64,000 nt of DNA from Chlamydiia bacterium (GCA_030427725.1 JAUICV010000002.1:448436-512435), one strand, 5' to 3'; counted from the first letter of the stretch, positions 27,171-35,990 are shown. Notes: generated by a model from the sequence alone, not told the origin. Translations and numbers: made by a program.

Positions 27171-27635
27171 ATGAATATTGAACCAATTGAATTAGACGAC
27201 TTAAATTTTGAAGAGTCATTAGATATTACGAGAGATCTTGTATCATCTGTTTGGAATGGTCATGATATAACAATGAACCCAAAAGACCAAGAAGCATTGG
27301 AATTTTGGTTAACAATTCAACAAAGCATTCATAAAAATTCTATAAATAAGAGTCTTGTGTTAGTAGCTTCGTCGGAAGAAAAAACTGAGTCTCAAATTGA
27401 AAAAGATGAGCATCGAAACGAAAGAGATTTCTCAACAAATAATGAAAGATCCTTTACGGGGGAACTATCAATAGGAGCTAGCGCAACAAGTGATGGGTCT
27501 AAAGAAGTAGATATAGAATTGGAAATAGGATCAAGAAGCGGTGGGTTTTCTGGATCAATCCGAGGAAGTTTGAATCAGGAGCAAGATGGAAAACCAGAAG
27601 CTAAAGTAGAGGGTAGAGCCTCTATCCAATTTTGA
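27171..27635 (+). CDS. Hypothetical protein with Gly/Ser-rich beta-type tail
   Basis: 154 residues, not recognised. The N-terminal half is acidic and helical (IELDDLNFEESLDITRDLVS). The C-terminal half is a repetitive, alternating polar stretch rich in Gly, Ser and Glu (GELSIGASATSDGSKEVDIE, then GGFSGSIRGSLNQEQ). That pattern suggests beta structure, but no family comes to mind. No signal peptide or membrane span. GGGAG nine bases before the ATG supports the start. The next gene begins 14 bp downstream, so they are probably co-transcribed. Confidence 0.6.
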   Translation: MNIEPIELDDLNFEESLDITRDLVSSVWNGHDITMNPKDQEALEFWLTIQQSIHKNSINKSLVLVASSEEKTESQIEKDEHRNERDFSTNNERSFTGELSIGASATSDGSKEVDIELEIGSRSGGFSGSIRGSLNQEQDGKPEAKVEGRASIQF

Positions 27636-27649
27636 GGACGTTATAGAGG

Positions 27650-28573
27650 ATGTCTAAAAAAAATTATTTAAAAGTTTACATAGCGCTAGCTGGACTGGCA
27701 GTTTTTCTTGGAAGTCTGCATTTGATTTTTGAGAAACGGCACAGTTTGGTTGATCTCCCGTTAACGTTTGATGCCTATAAAGTTCCTATTGTTAAAACTA
27801 AGATAGGGGATAAAGAAATTGACCTTATGATAGATCTTGGTGCCAAAAATGAACTATATGTAAGTCGAGAATTGCTGGATTTGGTTGATAAAGATTACAG
27901 TCATGTAGAGACTTGGAGAAACATTAAAGGGGAGAGTTTTAAAAGAGATGTTTTTGTACTGCCGGAAATAAGTTTGGGGAGGAAAGCATTCCAAAAAATA
28001 ATGGCTGTAGAGCGTTGCTCAGGAGATGATAATGCCACAATCCTCTCTGGAGAAAAAAAAGATTTGGACGTAGAACCTTCTCAAGGAATTTTAGGAAGAG
28101 CTTTTCTAAAAAAGTTTAATATTCTTTTAGATTTCGAATATCCAAGACTTCTTTTACTCAAGAATAAGTTTAGAAATATTAAAGGCTATAATTTTAAGGA
28201 CTTTCATAAGATACCATTCGAAATAGGAAAGGAAGGGATGAAAATTCAGGTGGATACGGATGTAGGACAATTGCTATTTGTTCTTGATACAGGCAGTACT
28301 ATGACTCTTGTAAGTGATAGAGTGAACTCTAAAGATAAGAAAATAACGAACTCTCAGTATGGACTTTTGACCTTTAAAACAAAAAAACTAGTTCTAGAGG
28401 GATTAGACTATGGAGAACTTGATTTACATAGAATCCAAATGGCGGCAGCACTAAACGACATAGATGGAATATTGGGTATGGATTTTTTAAAAAAACATGT
28501 GATGTACATTGACTTCAAGAGTAATGCTTTGTATCTAAAACATTCTAAAAAGATGATTAAGCAATACAACTAG
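27650..28573 (+). CDS. Membrane-anchored protein with two aspartic-protease (retropepsin-like) domains
   Basis: 307 residues. One N-terminal membrane anchor (KVYIALAGLAVFLGSLHLIF) is followed by two similar domains. The second has the classical aspartic-protease motif D213-T-G-S in FVLDTGSTMTLV and ends DIDGILGMDFLKKHVMYIDF. The first repeats this order, but its active site reads D62-L-G-A (IDLGAKNELYV) and ends GILGRAFLKKFNILLDFEY. The two lobes could form one pepsin-like site or a retropepsin-like pair with one degenerate half. The domains would face the periplasm. Substrate unknown. Confidence 0.75.
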   Translation: MSKKNYLKVYIALAGLAVFLGSLHLIFEKRHSLVDLPLTFDAYKVPIVKTKIGDKEIDLMIDLGAKNELYVSRELLDLVDKDYSHVETWRNIKGESFKRDVFVLPEISLGRKAFQKIMAVERCSGDDNATILSGEKKDLDVEPSQGILGRAFLKKFNILLDFEYPRLLLLKNKFRNIKGYNFKDFHKIPFEIGKEGMKIQVDTDVGQLLFVLDTGSTMTLVSDRVNSKDKKITNSQYGLLTFKTKKLVLEGLDYGELDLHRIQMAAALNDIDGILGMDFLKKHVMYIDFKSNALYLKHSKKMIKQYN

Positions 28574-28633
28574 ACCTTAGGATACCTGTCTATTAGAGAT
28601 CCTTTAAGAATGAAAAAATTGTTGTTAATTTCA

Positions 28634-28659
28634 GTAAAAGTTGATGATTGTCTTGATGG
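28634..28659. repeat. 26-bp exact repeat, copy 2, abutting the IS element
   Basis: Identical to 27080-27105. The IS left end begins at the base after this repeat, so what originally followed it was displaced to the other side of the element. Confidence 0.85.
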
Positions 28660-28717
28660 GGCCTTGTTGAAAAAGAATTTTCAAAAGCCCTTCTCTTTAT
28701 TTTAACAAGGACGGTTT

Positions 28718-29580
28718 TTAGCTTGAATAAGAGGCTTCTGCCATCTTATTCAAGCTGTGAATGCGAAGTAACGTTTCTAGTTTTTGGTTGTTAAATTTTT
28801 TGCATGCCAGTCTTTCTCCAAAGATCAACTTCAATCTAGAGAAAAAAGTTTCGGCTAGGCTCCGCCTTCCATAACCTTCCATAACCTTTCAGCAACTTCC
28901 AGAGCTTATAGTCTCCCTTCAACCCCTGCAGTTCTTTAACTCCTTTGTTTCGATTGTACAGCGGCCTTTCACTCCGCAGCTTTGCGGTTTTCCTAGGTGG
29001 AATGATATCTTCTATTCCTCTTTCATACAATTTCTCTCGACACCTAAGTGTGTCATAAGCACCGTCTGCATAAGCCTTTTGTACACTTCTTGGAGTTTCA
29101 TCTGTTACAGAAATAGAAAGACATTCCCCAGATTTAGGATCTACTGCTGCATGGACTTTTATCCATTTTCTTTTTTTTGTCTCGTCCATGTTTGAATGTT
29201 TTCCATTCACCTTCTCCATAGATCTTAAGTCCTGAAGCATCAACTACTATCTCTAAAGGGCGTCTAGAGCTTAATTTAGGAAGTAGCAAAGCTACTTCCT
29301 TAGCTCTTTTACAAAATAGTGAATAGTTAGGACAAATTGCATCGATTCCAAGGAGCTTTAAAAGTGATGTAAAATAGCCTTGCAACGCTCTAAATGTTAA
29401 CTTGTATGCAATTTTTAAAACCCAACCGATGTGAATAATCGCTGATTTGTATCTGGGCCTCCCTTTTGTAGATTCTTGAAAACCAATGTTTTTTAGAAAA
29501 TCTTCGTCAATCCAAAAAGTTATGCTTCCTCTTTGAACTAGAGATTTGTTATATTTTGACCAGTTAGGTTTATGTAACAT
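28718..29580 (-). pseudogene. IS5-family DDE transposase, two frameshifts
   Basis: The intact reading would be 283 residues: start MLHKPNWSKYNKSLVQRGS at 29580, first DDE aspartate in EIVVDASGLKIYGEGEW, second in YADGAYDT, and the glutamate in GYGRRSLAETFFSRLK. Two lesions break it. In a run of eight A at 29164-29171 one base too many shifts the frame; seven A would be in frame. At 28866-28885 a 10-bp unit (CCTTCCATAA) is present twice and shifts it again. Removing 1 and 10 bases gives exactly 284 codons with stop, which confirms both. The stop is at 28720-28718. Confidence 0.88.
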
Positions 29581-29582
29581 CT

Positions 29583-29626
29583 GAAACTCCTTATGTCGTT
29601 GCTGACCGAGGAGTTTCTTTTTTTTT
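29583..29626 (+). terminator. Hairpin at the transposase start: terminator on one strand, RBS lock on the other
   Basis: GAAACTCC (29583-29590) pairs with GGAGTTTC (29610-29617). On the plus strand nine T follow, so it can stop transcription entering the IS from the right side genes. On the minus strand the GGAG of the transposase ribosome site lies inside the stem, so transcripts starting outside the IS would hide it. Such protection against outside transcription is known for several IS elements. Confidence 0.6.
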
Positions 29627-29971
29627 AGGACTTTTCCTCTACTTTTTTCTTGTCAGACTTTTTCAACAACACCATGTTGGGGTGACTATTTCAAGAATGT
29701 CTGGAGGGGAAAGATTATCAAGCAAATGTTTGATTAATGAAGGGTTTTGACAATATTTATTTTCCATAAAAACTACAATTTATAATTAAAATGAAAAGAA
29801 CTTGTAACAAGTTTTACTATTAAAAGTCACTTGTTTAATTAGACGGTTGTAGTTAATTAGATTTTTAATAAAAAAATGATTGATGTGTTTTTGTGTAAAA
29901 TAATTTGTTTTATTGTTTTTTAAAGAGAATTGAATATAATTTCTTTTTTTTATTGTAAAAACAATGGTTTT

Positions 29972-30817
29972 ATGTCATTACTTAGTGGTGGATTTACTCT
30001 TCCAATAGGGTTCGCTTACAGAACCTATAAACAACTGTTTTTAGACTTTCCTCTAAAAGCAACCTCAAGCGATACGGGTTCTGTTGAACTTATTAGAAAA
30101 GATGATCCTAGATATAAACCATATTTAGAGTATCTTCCAGGCAACAAGATCAAAAATGAAATGAAACTTTTTCTTGATTCCGTTGGAATTAGAGAAGATG
30201 TAATCTTTTATGAAACGAAACGTGTAGAGGGCCCTGCCGCAGGTGGCACTAATATGTGTAAAAGAGGTAGTGCTGTAATTTATATACCTCCACGTTTTTT
30301 TAAGCGTGATAAGGAAGCTTGTAGGTTTTGTATTAAGCACGAAATTGGTCATATTAAAAATAATGACTGTTTTTCAATAAACTTTGTACCTGCAATGTGT
30401 AAACTTGCTGCAGCTGTTTACGGTATGTTCGCTCTTTCCTTTTTCCCAGCTGTTGCTTTAGCTACAGTTGTAGGAATTTTTGCGCAGGTAACGTTTACTA
30501 ATTTTAGGGAGTCTAAAGCAGATGATTTTGCAATCGAAAACTCTTCTGATGAAGAGTTGTTAGGAGGTAGACGCAATCTACTTAGATTCCAAGTAGTAAA
30601 TCGTGAAAAAAGATTCCAAGCACGAAATCTGGAAAAAATATCTGATTTTTGGAATCAACTGACTCTGACGCCTAACGGTGATGATTTAAGCGAGTTTTCT
30701 CACCCTTCATTAAGTAGCCGTATAAAAAAAATTGAAAAAGCTCTAGAGCAAAGAGGCGTTCAGTTTGATAAAAAGTTCGAGTGGAAGTCATTACAACCAC
30801 CTCTTAAAGTGGGATAA
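29972..30817 (+). CDS. M48-like zinc metalloprotease, membrane-associated
   Basis: 281 residues from the ATG at 29972; a TTG at 29930 with AAAGAGA upstream would add 14. The zinc motif is H123-E-I-G-H127 in IKHEIGHIKNND. The third ligand is E180 in RESKADDFAI, the M48 pattern ExxxD, and HPSLSSRIKKIEKAL matches the family end. A hydrophobic hairpin lies between the two motifs (about 140-170), as in HtpX/Ste24-type proteases. Three cysteines near the active site are unusual. It is alone, in AT-rich surroundings next to the IS. Substrate unknown; it may act on membrane proteins or in the host. Confidence 0.78.
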   Translation: MSLLSGGFTLPIGFAYRTYKQLFLDFPLKATSSDTGSVELIRKDDPRYKPYLEYLPGNKIKNEMKLFLDSVGIREDVIFYETKRVEGPAAGGTNMCKRGSAVIYIPPRFFKRDKEACRFCIKHEIGHIKNNDCFSINFVPAMCKLAAAVYGMFALSFFPAVALATVVGIFAQVTFTNFRESKADDFAIENSSDEELLGGRRNLLRFQVVNREKRFQARNLEKISDFWNQLTLTPNGDDLSEFSHPSLSSRIKKIEKALEQRGVQFDKKFEWKSLQPPLKVG

Positions 30818-30999
30818 AGATCTCAGTTGGCTTCAACACTTAAATCTAAATTGTATCAGACATAATCAGTTTAAATTGTGCCTGTGAAGATTAAGATCAA
30901 ACGGAACTTGGGAAAAAGCTATTCCATTTCGATTTCTTACGAGGCTTGTTAATATCGGTTTCATATGTTACTCTGCAATTAATTAATTTGGGTTAATTT

Positions 31000-32040
31000 A
31001 TGAGTGATTTAAAAAACACGCCTCTAAAAATTAGTAATGTAACAATTCAACCAGGTGAGAGAATTACTTTAGCTCTGCCAACACCTGAGATTTATACCTT
31101 TGCCCCAATGTATATACCAATCCATATCATTCATGGGAAAAGAACAGGACCGACGCTGCTTGTCTGTGGAACTTTACATGGAGACGAAATCAACGGAGTG
31201 GCGATTTCTCAAAAATTGTTGAATTTAAGGTTGTTAAAATCTCTTAAGGGAACACTTATTGTTATACCAGCTATCAATGTCTACGGGATGATGACCCTTT
31301 CTAGAAATTTGCCGGATAGAAGGGATTTGGAAGGGAATTTTCCAGGTTCAAAAACAGGTTCTTTTGCGTCTAGGTTAGCATACTTACTTAGAGAAGAAAT
31401 TTTTTCACACATTACGCATTGTATAGATTTGCATACTGGGGAGTCTAACATTGTCAAATTCCCACAAGTCAAAACATCTTTAGAAAATGAAGAAAATCGT
31501 AGCCTTGCCAAGGCTTTTAATGCGCCAGTCATGTTAGATGTACCCCCAGAACAAGGCTTATTGTGGCTTTCGAAACAGGATGAAAGGCCTATTCCTACAA
31601 TTATATACGAAGTAGGAGAAGGTCTCAGACTTGATGCTCAAGGGATAAAAATTGGTGTAAATGGCGTAGTAAGGGTTATGAAAACGCTTAATATGATTAA
31701 AGACACTGCAAAGCAGAAAAAAACACACGGCTCAATTCCACTGGAAAAAGCACATATGGTAAGAGCTTCTTTTTCTGGGCTCAGTGAACTTTTTGCCAAA
31801 GTTGGATCTTTCGTTTCGAAGGGAGATAAAGTTGCTAAAATTACAGATCCTTTTGGTACTGAGCAAAGAGGAGAGGTTTTAGCACCATGTAGTGGGGTGG
31901 TTATTGCAAAAAACAATCTTCCTATACTTAATGAGGGAGAGCCTATTTTACAAATAGCCGAAATGAAACAAACTTCGATTGATAAGATTCAGTCATGGAC
32001 AGACGAAGGTAAAGAAGGGGTCAAATTTGAGCCATTCTAA
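31000..32040 (+). CDS. Succinylglutamate desuccinylase/aspartoacylase-type deacylase
   Basis: 346 residues. The zinc ligands are H60 and E63 in GTLHGDEING and H145 in IDLHTGESN, the M14/AstE-AspA pattern. NLPDRRDLEGNFPG is the usual substrate loop. The last ~75 residues form a barrel-like domain similar to the lipoyl/biotinyl fold, without a modified lysine motif (KVGSFVSKGDKVAKITDPFG). The family removes acyl groups from acylated amino acids or related small molecules. It overlaps the following transporter gene, which suggests uptake and deacylation of one substrate. Cytosolic. Confidence 0.82.
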   Translation: MSDLKNTPLKISNVTIQPGERITLALPTPEIYTFAPMYIPIHIIHGKRTGPTLLVCGTLHGDEINGVAISQKLLNLRLLKSLKGTLIVIPAINVYGMMTLSRNLPDRRDLEGNFPGSKTGSFASRLAYLLREEIFSHITHCIDLHTGESNIVKFPQVKTSLENEENRSLAKAFNAPVMLDVPPEQGLLWLSKQDERPIPTIIYEVGEGLRLDAQGIKIGVNGVVRVMKTLNMIKDTAKQKKTHGSIPLEKAHMVRASFSGLSELFAKVGSFVSKGDKVAKITDPFGTEQRGEVLAPCSGVVIAKNNLPILNEGEPILQIAEMKQTSIDKIQSWTDEGKEGVKFEPF

Positions 32041-33304
32041 GTCAATTTCTTTCTTTGGGTGTTTTATTTGGGGACTTGCCATCCTCTTTTTCTTTTATGA
32101 ATTTTTCTTAAGAGTTCTTCCTGCTACCATTGCGAGTGAGATCATCCCAAGCCTTCAAATTTCCATGGAGCAGTTTGCTTTTATCGGGTCAGCATATTAC
32201 ATAGCCTACTCGATGATGCAGCTTCCGTTTGGGATGTTGCTTGATCGTTTTAGTGTGAAATTACTGCTGACAACCGCTGCGAGTTTGTGCTCTTTTGGAG
32301 TGCTTTGGTTTAGTTTTTCAAGTGGATTTATGTCAGCTTTTATTTGTCGTTTAATGATTGGGCTAGGATCTGCTTGTGGATTTATTGGACTAATGGTTGT
32401 AACTCTTAACTGGTTCCCTAAAAAATATTTTGCCTTTTTGATCGGGTGTGGTCAGTTTTTAGGAGCTATTGGTCCGCTTTGCGCGGGAGCGCCGATTGCA
32501 AGAATTATGAAAGCAACTGGTGGCCAGTGGAGGCCAATTTTTTTGTGGGTTGGGATATTTGGAATTGTTCTAACAGTTGCTATTGCTTTGTTTTTTAAAG
32601 GCAAGCCAAGTTTAGATAGTAGTGCAATTGTTGTGATCGATAAAAAGCAAGCTCTAGGAAAACGATTAAAAAAGTTACTTAGCACAAAGCAGGTTTACAT
32701 TGTTTTAGCCTATGCAGCCACAAGTTACGTAGCTCTTCCCTTGTTTGGAGCTTTTTGGGGAACGACTTATTTAGAGACTAGGGGTATGTCAAAAACTGTA
32801 GCAGCGTTTGTTATTTCGATGATTTGGATCGGTTTAGCTGTCGGGTGTCCGCTTCTCGGAAAAGTTTCAGATTTGATTAGAAGACGAAAACCATTGCTTA
32901 TTGGTTGTTCATTCATTGGTTTAGTTGCCTCATCGGCCTTATTTTTTCTGCCTGTATCGAGTCCTTTACTGCTTAGTGTTATATTTTTTGGGATAGGCTT
33001 AGCAGGATCTGGCCAAAACTTGTCCTTTGCTGTGATGGCAGAGCAGGCTCCAAAATCACTTAGAGCAACAGCTTTAGGGTTAAATAACACAGCAATTATG
33101 GGACTGGCAGCCCTATTACCTCCATTTGTAACTTCTATAATCCAAAGTAATACGGGAGGCGGTGCTCTTACTGCTATTGCTATGGAAAAGGGGCTTATTT
33201 TAGTTCCAGTTTGTTTTGCAGTAGCCATAAGTTTGTCCTTTTTTCTACTGAAAGAGACTTATTGTCGCGAACAAAATGCGATTTATCACATCAATAAAGA
33301 ATGA
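32027..33304 (+). CDS. MFS transporter, paired with the deacylase
   Basis: About 425 residues with twelve predicted membrane segments. The motif after segment 2 reads GMLLDRFSVKLLL. The start I prefer is TTG 32027, with AAGGGG at the right distance, which overlaps the deacylase stop by 14 bp; an in-frame TTG at 31979 gives a longer form. It ends LLKETYCREQN, almost the same as the MFS protein at 52088-53401 (IKETYCKQS), so the two are paralogs. The substrate is not known. Confidence 0.8.
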   Translation: MSHSKSISFFGCFIWGLAILFFFYEFFLRVLPATIASEIIPSLQISMEQFAFIGSAYYIAYSMMQLPFGMLLDRFSVKLLLTTAASLCSFGVLWFSFSSGFMSAFICRLMIGLGSACGFIGLMVVTLNWFPKKYFAFLIGCGQFLGAIGPLCAGAPIARIMKATGGQWRPIFLWVGIFGIVLTVAIALFFKGKPSLDSSAIVVIDKKQALGKRLKKLLSTKQVYIVLAYAATSYVALPLFGAFWGTTYLETRGMSKTVAAFVISMIWIGLAVGCPLLGKVSDLIRRRKPLLIGCSFIGLVASSALFFLPVSSPLLLSVIFFGIGLAGSGQNLSFAVMAEQAPKSLRATALGLNNTAIMGLAALLPPFVTSIIQSNTGGGALTAIAMEKGLILVPVCFAVAISLSFFLLKETYCREQNAIYHINKE

Positions 33305-33362
33305 GTCATTTGCAATAAATGCTAAGGCTTGTAATTATCCGGATTTTTTATCTTTAGACTAG

Positions 33363-34256
33363 GTGATCGCTATCTTTGATAAGTCTTGTTATAAAGTTTT
33401 AGGATATGGTGGGGTAGCCGTTCTTTTTTGGTCGTTCAGTGCTTATGTGATTTGCACCTTGAGAGCGGTCTCTTTATTGATTTTTTTAAGTGTTACTCAA
33501 ATAGTAGGCGGTCTTGTTGGCATTTTTATTGAGAAGCAGACAAGTTCTTTAAAAGCTTTAAAGACTCACATAAAAACAGACTGGGGCTATCTACTGTTGT
33601 TATTAGTAAATTTTTTTACTTATCCCTTAGCTCTTAGGTCAGCCCCTGCGGCTCATGTTGATCTAATTTTTTATATATGGCCATCTCTTCTGATCTGTTT
33701 GGAGCTTCTTAGAAAGAAGCAAAAACCTAGTAAGCTGAAAAGCTTAGGGGTTTTGTTGTGCTTTGTGGCTCTCTTTGTTTTATTCATTCCAGATTTGCTT
33801 ACAAGTGAGGTTAAAGGGTCGTATATTTTAGGGTATGTGGCTAGCATTGTCGGAGCATTTTCCTGGGCTATCTATTGTCTTTTCTCGAATTATTATAAAC
33901 GATACGATATGAGCAAAACATCTCTGGATATTTTTCTTACGGGGATTTTCTTTGCCATTGCTATTTTTTTATTTGAGCCTCGGCCAGTAGTTTCCTTTAG
34001 ATCCTTTACTCAGTTATCTTTGTATGGATTAGTTGTATTCGGATTAGCTTTTCCTCTTTGGTCTAAAGCCTCTAACCAAAATCATCCATTTTTGTTAAGT
34101 ATGCTAGCAAGCTTTATTCCAGTACTTTCGATTTTTTGGCTCGTCGTCGGGGGCGTTGTTACTCTTTCATTTTGGGTAATAAGCTCTTTTGCGCTTGTTT
34201 TAGTGGGTGGTGTTTTAACCCAGCTCAAATCAACTAAATTAAGAAAGAAGTGCTAA
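33363..34256 (+). CDS. DMT/EamA-family permease
   Basis: 297 residues, ten predicted membrane segments in two EamA halves (LRSAPAAHVDLIFYIWPSLL in the first; YGLVVFGLAFPLWSKASNQN in the second). Such proteins export or exchange amino acids and other metabolites; the first half resembles YddG-like exporters. It starts at a GTG (33363) with no clear ribosome site, and no better start exists. It ends just before the kinase gene. Confidence 0.8.
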   Translation: MIAIFDKSCYKVLGYGGVAVLFWSFSAYVICTLRAVSLLIFLSVTQIVGGLVGIFIEKQTSSLKALKTHIKTDWGYLLLLLVNFFTYPLALRSAPAAHVDLIFYIWPSLLICLELLRKKQKPSKLKSLGVLLCFVALFVLFIPDLLTSEVKGSYILGYVASIVGAFSWAIYCLFSNYYKRYDMSKTSLDIFLTGIFFAIAIFLFEPRPVVSFRSFTQLSLYGLVVFGLAFPLWSKASNQNHPFLLSMLASFIPVLSIFWLVVGGVVTLSFWVISSFALVLVGGVLTQLKSTKLRKKC

Positions 34257-34352
34257 ATTAGATATTTTGAAAAATAAATTTATGCATTGCTCTATAACAA
34301 AATATTAGAATTGAATACAGTTCTTCACAGAGAAATAACAGGGATAAATAAG

Positions 34353-35990
34353 ATGTCTTGTGTGGATATTCGGATGAGTCAAATAGCTCCTTATGGCTTG
34401 AACTGCGCAAATTGGGAAAAGGGTTGTAAAGAGCTTTCCTCAAGATCAAGTGAAGTGAAAAGGCTTTGGATGCAGTTGTTTTCTGAGCAATGGAGTGAGC
34501 GGCGGTTTGATAGAGAAATCACAGCTATGAATAGAACGTTGAAAAATCTTCGCAATACCTTAGATGTGTTTTTTAAAGTTCATAGGAGTGTTGAATCATT
34601 AGTAGACCAAAATGGGCCTTCTAGAAAGAGGATTTTTTCTAAAAAAGTATTACACTTAGACGCCTTGCTAGATCCTTCGTATCAGGTAATAAAAAAAAGA
34701 ACTCAAGATGGTACTACATACAAAGTAGCTATAGAACAGTCTGATATGAAGTGGTTTTTCAGAGAATTTGAAAAAATTTCAAGTTTCGACGATGTATTAA
34801 AATTGATTCTAATTAATGAGGAATTTCTTTCTAAAAATAGAGGGAGCTTTGATCAGAAAGTTATAGATAAACTTAAAAAAAATGTTGGACGGCATGTTGT
34901 GCAAAGGGAAAACTTGTACTGGTATCGTTTGAATCGTGAGTTCCAATCAAATAGGCATACTTGTGTCACACTAGAAAATTTTCACAATTCCTTATTGGTT
35001 AAAAAAGTGTGTAGGAAAAGTTTACCGAAAGAGATGATCTCTGTTTTTAAAGAAAGTGAATTAGCCTTAAGACTAAATTCACCATTTATTTTGACTCCAG
35101 AAATGATGTGTAGAGGAGGGGCTTATTTCCCTTATCAAAAAAATGGGGATTTAAGCCAAGTTTTAAACAAGCAATCTTGTGAGGGAAAAGCTCTCTCTTA
35201 TGCAGAATGTACTGAAGTTTTGTATGGGGTGGCAAAAGCTTTGGAGGCTCTCCATTTGAATGGAATCATCCATAGAGATATAAAGCCAGAAAATGTTTTG
35301 ATAAAAGAAAACGGAAAGGCGCTTCTCTGTGATCTTGGATGCAGTGTTTTAGAGGAGCAAGTTCATCAGGAAAATCATCAGGTAACTGGCACAGGTCTTT
35401 ATTTGCCGCCTGAAGTTTATGAATCAAACCCATACAGTTATTCTTTAGATATCTGGTCATTTGGGGTGGTGCTTTTTGAAATATTGTTTAACGAGATGCC
35501 TTTTCCAGAGCATCTTCAACGGATCTCGGAGAATGCAGAGAGGATTAGATATAGACTGCGTCATAAGATACTAGGAAATGAAGAGGCAAAAGAAAACCTA
35601 AAAGAATATATCAGAATCCTAAATGAGAAAAGCCAGTTAAAAGAAAGTATAGAGTTTCAATCTATGTTAAAGAAACTTTCTAAGAAGAAGGCTTCTAATT
35701 TTGACGAAAGAGATGTTAATTTTTTTACGAAGATTTATCGTAGTGCACATTATTTCCAAAGGACGTCTTGGATTTGTCACAATCTCTCGAGTCCAGTTTT
35801 CATGCACGAATATATTAAGAAAAACTCCTTGATGTCAAAGCAGTCTTACAGAATATCAGATTCTGGAGAAACTCTAATGGGGCTTCTTTTTACATGCCTT
35901 CAAAGAGACCCTAGAGCGCGTCCTCAGGCTTCAGAAATAGTAGAGTATCTGGAGAAGGTGTGTAATGCTAATCCACAAAAAGCTGGATAA
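34353..35990 (+). CDS. Eukaryote-like Ser/Thr protein kinase, divergent
   Basis: 545 residues. The kinase domain covers about 220-400: the catalytic loop is H307-R-D-I-K-P-E-N, D327 stands in CDLGCS (DLG in place of DFG), and GLYLPPEVY replaces the APE motif, followed by DIWSFGVVLFEILF. A glycine-rich loop is not obvious, while a lysine-glutamate pair around VKKVCRKS and FKESELAL could be the ATP-site pair. The first ~200 residues and a long insert before the end have no known domain. No membrane anchor, unlike PknD. The start is the ATG at 34353 with AGGGA upstream. Could be a secreted kinase or a regulator in the bacterium. Confidence 0.85.
   Translation: MSCVDIRMSQIAPYGLNCANWEKGCKELSSRSSEVKRLWMQLFSEQWSERRFDREITAMNRTLKNLRNTLDVFFKVHRSVESLVDQNGPSRKRIFSKKVLHLDALLDPSYQVIKKRTQDGTTYKVAIEQSDMKWFFREFEKISSFDDVLKLILINEEFLSKNRGSFDQKVIDKLKKNVGRHVVQRENLYWYRLNREFQSNRHTCVTLENFHNSLLVKKVCRKSLPKEMISVFKESELALRLNSPFILTPEMMCRGGAYFPYQKNGDLSQVLNKQSCEGKALSYAECTEVLYGVAKALEALHLNGIIHRDIKPENVLIKENGKALLCDLGCSVLEEQVHQENHQVTGTGLYLPPEVYESNPYSYSLDIWSFGVVLFEILFNEMPFPEHLQRISENAERIRYRLRHKILGNEEAKENLKEYIRILNEKSQLKESIEFQSMLKKLSKKKASNFDERDVNFFTKIYRSAHYFQRTSWICHNLSSPVFMHEYIKKNSLMSKQSYRISDSGETLMGLLFTCLQRDPRARPQASEIVEYLEKVCNANPQKAG

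Larger units (their letters stand above)
28660..29673 (-). mobile_element. IS5-like insertion sequence, inactivated
   Basis: About 1.01 kb. The ends carry inverted repeats sharing TTGTTGAAAAAG (left 28664-28675; right, reverse strand, 29669-29658), extended with GG at each tip. ATG at 28656-28658 and 29674-29676 could be a 3-bp target duplication, although the left tip has one extra G, so the exact ends are not certain. It holds one DDE transposase gene, broken in two places, so it cannot move on its own. It is the only IS seen in the window. Confidence 0.8.
28570..29767 (-). pseudogene. Small minus-strand reading frame split by the IS element
   Basis: An ATG read at 29767-29765 opens MENKYCQNPSLIKHLL and continues to ILEIVTPT at the right IS end. 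If the IS and one copy of a 3-bp duplication (ATG) are removed, the frame continues on the left side as SRQSSTFTEINNNF and on to IDRYPKV, with a stop at 28572-28570. The joined frame is 59 codons. Continuity across the insertion suggests a real target gene, but it is short and has no known family. The left part contains copy 2 of the 26-bp repeat. Confidence 0.35.

Noticed and set aside
29155..29180. Programmed frameshift in the transposase at the A8 run
   Set aside because: The needed shift is +1, while IS5-type programmed shifts at A-runs are usually -1, and a second lesion further on shows the gene is dead. Transcript slippage cannot be fully excluded.
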